Positions 30,865 through 32,239 of a stretch of DNA of 32,239 nt are shown one piece after another. The notes beneath the pieces were generated by a model. It saw nothing but the letters and a program-made list of their open reading frames with translations. It was not told where the DNA came from and did not search any database. Source of the DNA: Lachnospiraceae bacterium UBA2860 (GTDB taxonomy: Bacteria > Bacillota > Clostridia > Lachnospirales > Lachnospiraceae); NCBI GenBank assembly GCA_002350625.1, contig DEFE01000019.1, forward strand, positions 37,060 through 69,298. Direction: 5' to 3'. The translations under genes were made by a program, and so were the position numbers. Within the stretch, counting starts at the first letter, position 1. Every line of letters starts with the position of its first letter.

Positions 30865-31592
30865 AGCCCCAGTACCTCCCGGGTTGTCCTGTCAATCCGT
30901 TCAAGCGCCTCGTCACCGAAGGCTGCAGCGATTTCCTCACGGCCGGCCTTCAGGTTGGGACGGCGTCCCTCCATATTGTGGCAGTCGCTGCCGAGGATCA
31001 TGTCCGGATGCGTCTTCAGAAACTGCATCGCAAACTTGCGTTTTTTATCTGTTCGGAAAAGCCCTGTCTTCTTCTTGATAAAGCTTCCCGTATTGATCTG
31101 CGGAATCAGCGGCAGGGAGAAAACCTCATCCCATGCGCTTCTGTCCTTCTGGAATTCGTCATAGCGCTCGACGTGTGCGAGCACGACGCGCAGCTTCTGC
31201 TTGCGGATGATGTGCTCGATGTCGCGGCAGACTTCCTTCGTCCACTGCGCGAAAGGCATCTCGACGAGTATGGTATCCGTGCCTTCGATGGTCAGGCGCG
31301 GCAGCATCTCCGCGTCTCCCATGCCCTCGAAGTAATAGACTTCAGCCCCGGTCATGAGCTGCGGCAGGCTTCCCTCGGGAAGTGTCTCCCTCAGGCGTTC
31401 GGTCTCCTCAAAAGCTGCCTGCCTTTTGTCGAGGAACTTCTGCACCGACATACTGTTCGCATAAAAATGCGGAGTAGCAACGACAATCCCGGTTCCCTGT
31501 GCACTCTCCTCGCGGAGCATCGCTTCGGTCATACCGATATTCCGGCTGCCGTCGTCGATCCCCGGCAATACATGTGTGTGAAAATCGATCAT
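30861..31592 (-). CDS. CpsB/YwqE-type PHP tyrosine-protein phosphatase
   Basis: A 243-residue manganese-dependent phosphatase of the PHP fold that dephosphorylates CpsD. The PHP signature is at the start (IDFHTHVLPGIDDGS), and further metal ligands are in ATPHFY, the EVYYFE segment, LAHVERYD and LGSDCHN. It is the first gene of the EPS control operon (cpsB, LCP, cpsC, cpsD). The ribosome site is weakly placed (AGGGAT a few bases from the ATG), but the conserved start MIDFHTH fixes the start. A promoter is proposed at 31647-31676. Confidence 0.94.
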   Translation of the reverse strand: MIDFHTHVLPGIDDGSRNIGMTEAMLREESAQGTGIVVATPHFYANSMSVQKFLDKRQAAFEETERLRETLPEGSLPQLMTGAEVYYFEGMGDAEMLPRLTIEGTDTILVEMPFAQWTKEVCRDIEHIIRKQKLRVVLAHVERYDEFQKDRSAWDEVFSLPLIPQINTGSFIKKKTGLFRTDKKRKFAMQFLKTHPDMILGSDCHNMEGRRPNLKAGREEIAAAFGDEALERIDRTTREVLGL

Positions 31593-31646
31593 ATCCCTGC
31601 CAAATTGTATGCGCGCCGTCTCCTTGATCAGGTGTGCGCCGAATGT

Positions 31647-31676
31647 ATTATATAAATATGTAAGCCTAAACGTCTA
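31647..31676 (-). promoter_or_regulatory. Promoter of the EPS control operon
   Basis: On the minus strand TATAAT (31647-31652) with TAGACG (31671-31676, four of six) and an 18-bp spacer. A second AT-rich candidate (TATTAT with TTGTGC) lies a little further upstream. The 270-bp interval 31593-31862 has no gene: it holds these promoter sites and otherwise nothing I recognise. Confidence 0.5.
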
Positions 31677-31863
31677 TATAATAGCATTCGCGAAGTGATC
31701 GCACAACATGAAGATATCAAAATCGTCATTTCCACTTGAGTTCTTCCCATATTTGCCGGTCTGCTTTGTCGTTATTGCCAGTTACCCCGTGGTTTTATAT
31801 GTTTTTCCGCGCACAAATTACAACATATGCCGTTTTTTTGAGGTCAGTACACAAGATAAGCAC

Positions 31864-31905
31864 AAAAAAGCCGGAACTGTCTGATCATAGATCTTCAGTT
31901 CCGGC
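31864..31905 (-). terminator. Intrinsic terminator of tmRNA
   Basis: On the minus strand GCCGGAACTG and CAGTTCCGGC form a perfect 10-bp stem (31870-31879 with 31896-31905) followed by six T. The first stem base lies 2 bases after the tmRNA 3' end. Confidence 0.92.
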
Positions 31906-31907
31906 AG

Positions 31908-32239
31908 TGGACCTGGCGGGAATCGAACCCGCGTCCGAAAGCTCATCCCCCGGGGCATCTCCCATCACAGCCGTCTGTTTGAATTCCCCTATGCCATGCG
32001 GCAGGCGGCGGCCTCACGGATAAGGTAGCTTCATATTACGCCCGCAGGCTCAAAGCTTTGCCTGTGTCGTTTCCCGCGATCATGACGCCGGGAACCGGAA
32101 GCGCGGGTGCAACCGGGCCGACGAGCAGCAATTAAGCCGCTACTGCAACTTTAGTGTTGTCAGTTAAATTTATAAGTTCCGGTTCTTAACGCGGTCCGGA
32201 CCGCGGATGGCTTCCCCGACTTCAAAACCCCCGTCGAAA
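31908..32239 (-). ncRNA. ssrA: tmRNA (5' end cut by the right edge)
   Basis: Transfer-messenger RNA, which frees stalled ribosomes and tags their products. The 3' tRNA-like end has the T-arm GCGGGTTCGATTCCCGC, then CAGGTCC. U at position 70 fits the G3-U70 alanine identity pair, the other half of which is outside the window. The CCA end is not encoded (A is followed by CT). Near the 5' side TTTCGACGGGGGTTTTGAAG is the conserved tmRNA start region. The tag frame ends LTDNTKVAVAA then TAA; the resume codon could not be fixed. Several pseudoknot-like GC stems lie between. Only about 15-20 bases of the 5' end are missing. Confidence 0.96.

Noticed and set aside
31736..32023. Plus-strand reading frame of 95 codons at the right edge
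   Set aside because: It overlaps the tmRNA gene on the opposite strand and has no recognised content.

Overview
The window looks like a chromosomal segment of a fairly GC-rich Clostridia member, most likely Lachnospiraceae (inference from gene content). The supporting content is a SpoVB/MurJ-type flippase, a QueH epoxyqueuosine reductase, a solo DUF815 ATPase, a YesL-family protein, a PHP-type CpsB/CpsC/CpsD module, AGGAGG ribosome sites and many OmpR-type two-component pairs. There is no phage, insertion sequence, CRISPR array or rRNA. One RNA gene is present: tmRNA, cut by the right edge. Nearly all genes are on the minus strand; the exceptions are a hybrid histidine kinase and a TraX-like membrane protein.

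Layout, left to right. 1-1172: ilvN then ilvC (ilvC cut by the left edge) behind a clear promoter. 1194-3365: OmpR-type regulator and sensor kinase. 3468-6140: DUF815 ATPase, single-pass membrane protein and YesL-type protein, overlapping or closely coupled and divergent from a BvgS-like hybrid kinase (6339-9173). 9193-10079: CYTH phosphatase-like protein and a solitary HicB-like protein separated by a 39-bp tandem repeat. 10098-11942: an acidic lipoprotein and an NlpC/P60-like lipoprotein. 12019-12780: TraX-like protein with no ribosome site. 12785-20546: a long minus-strand run of housekeeping genes (left-handed beta-helix protein, topB, asd, argH, queH, SpoVB-like flippase), then ung.

21326-27135 appears to be one six-gene transcription unit, from an extended -10 promoter to an intrinsic terminator. 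It holds a response regulator, sensor kinase, GH43 glycosidase, hisH, hisF and a secreted SGNH hydrolase with a TTG start. Pairing sugar-hydrolase genes under a two-component system with the HisHF glutamine amidotransferase-cyclase is unusual.

27172-31676 is a surface-polysaccharide control module: CpsB phosphatase, a divergent LCP protein with a very acidic N-terminus, a CpsC-like chain-length/activator protein and a CpsD tyrosine kinase with a KYYG-repeat tail. It is followed by a separately promoted, very basic secreted repeat protein. ssrA lies at the right edge with its own terminator.

The least explained items are the basic secreted protein next to the EPS module, the DUF815/YesL membrane cluster, the hybrid kinase with a duplicated translation-start region, and the GH43-hisHF-SGNH operon. 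I found no clear-cut new defence or mobile system.
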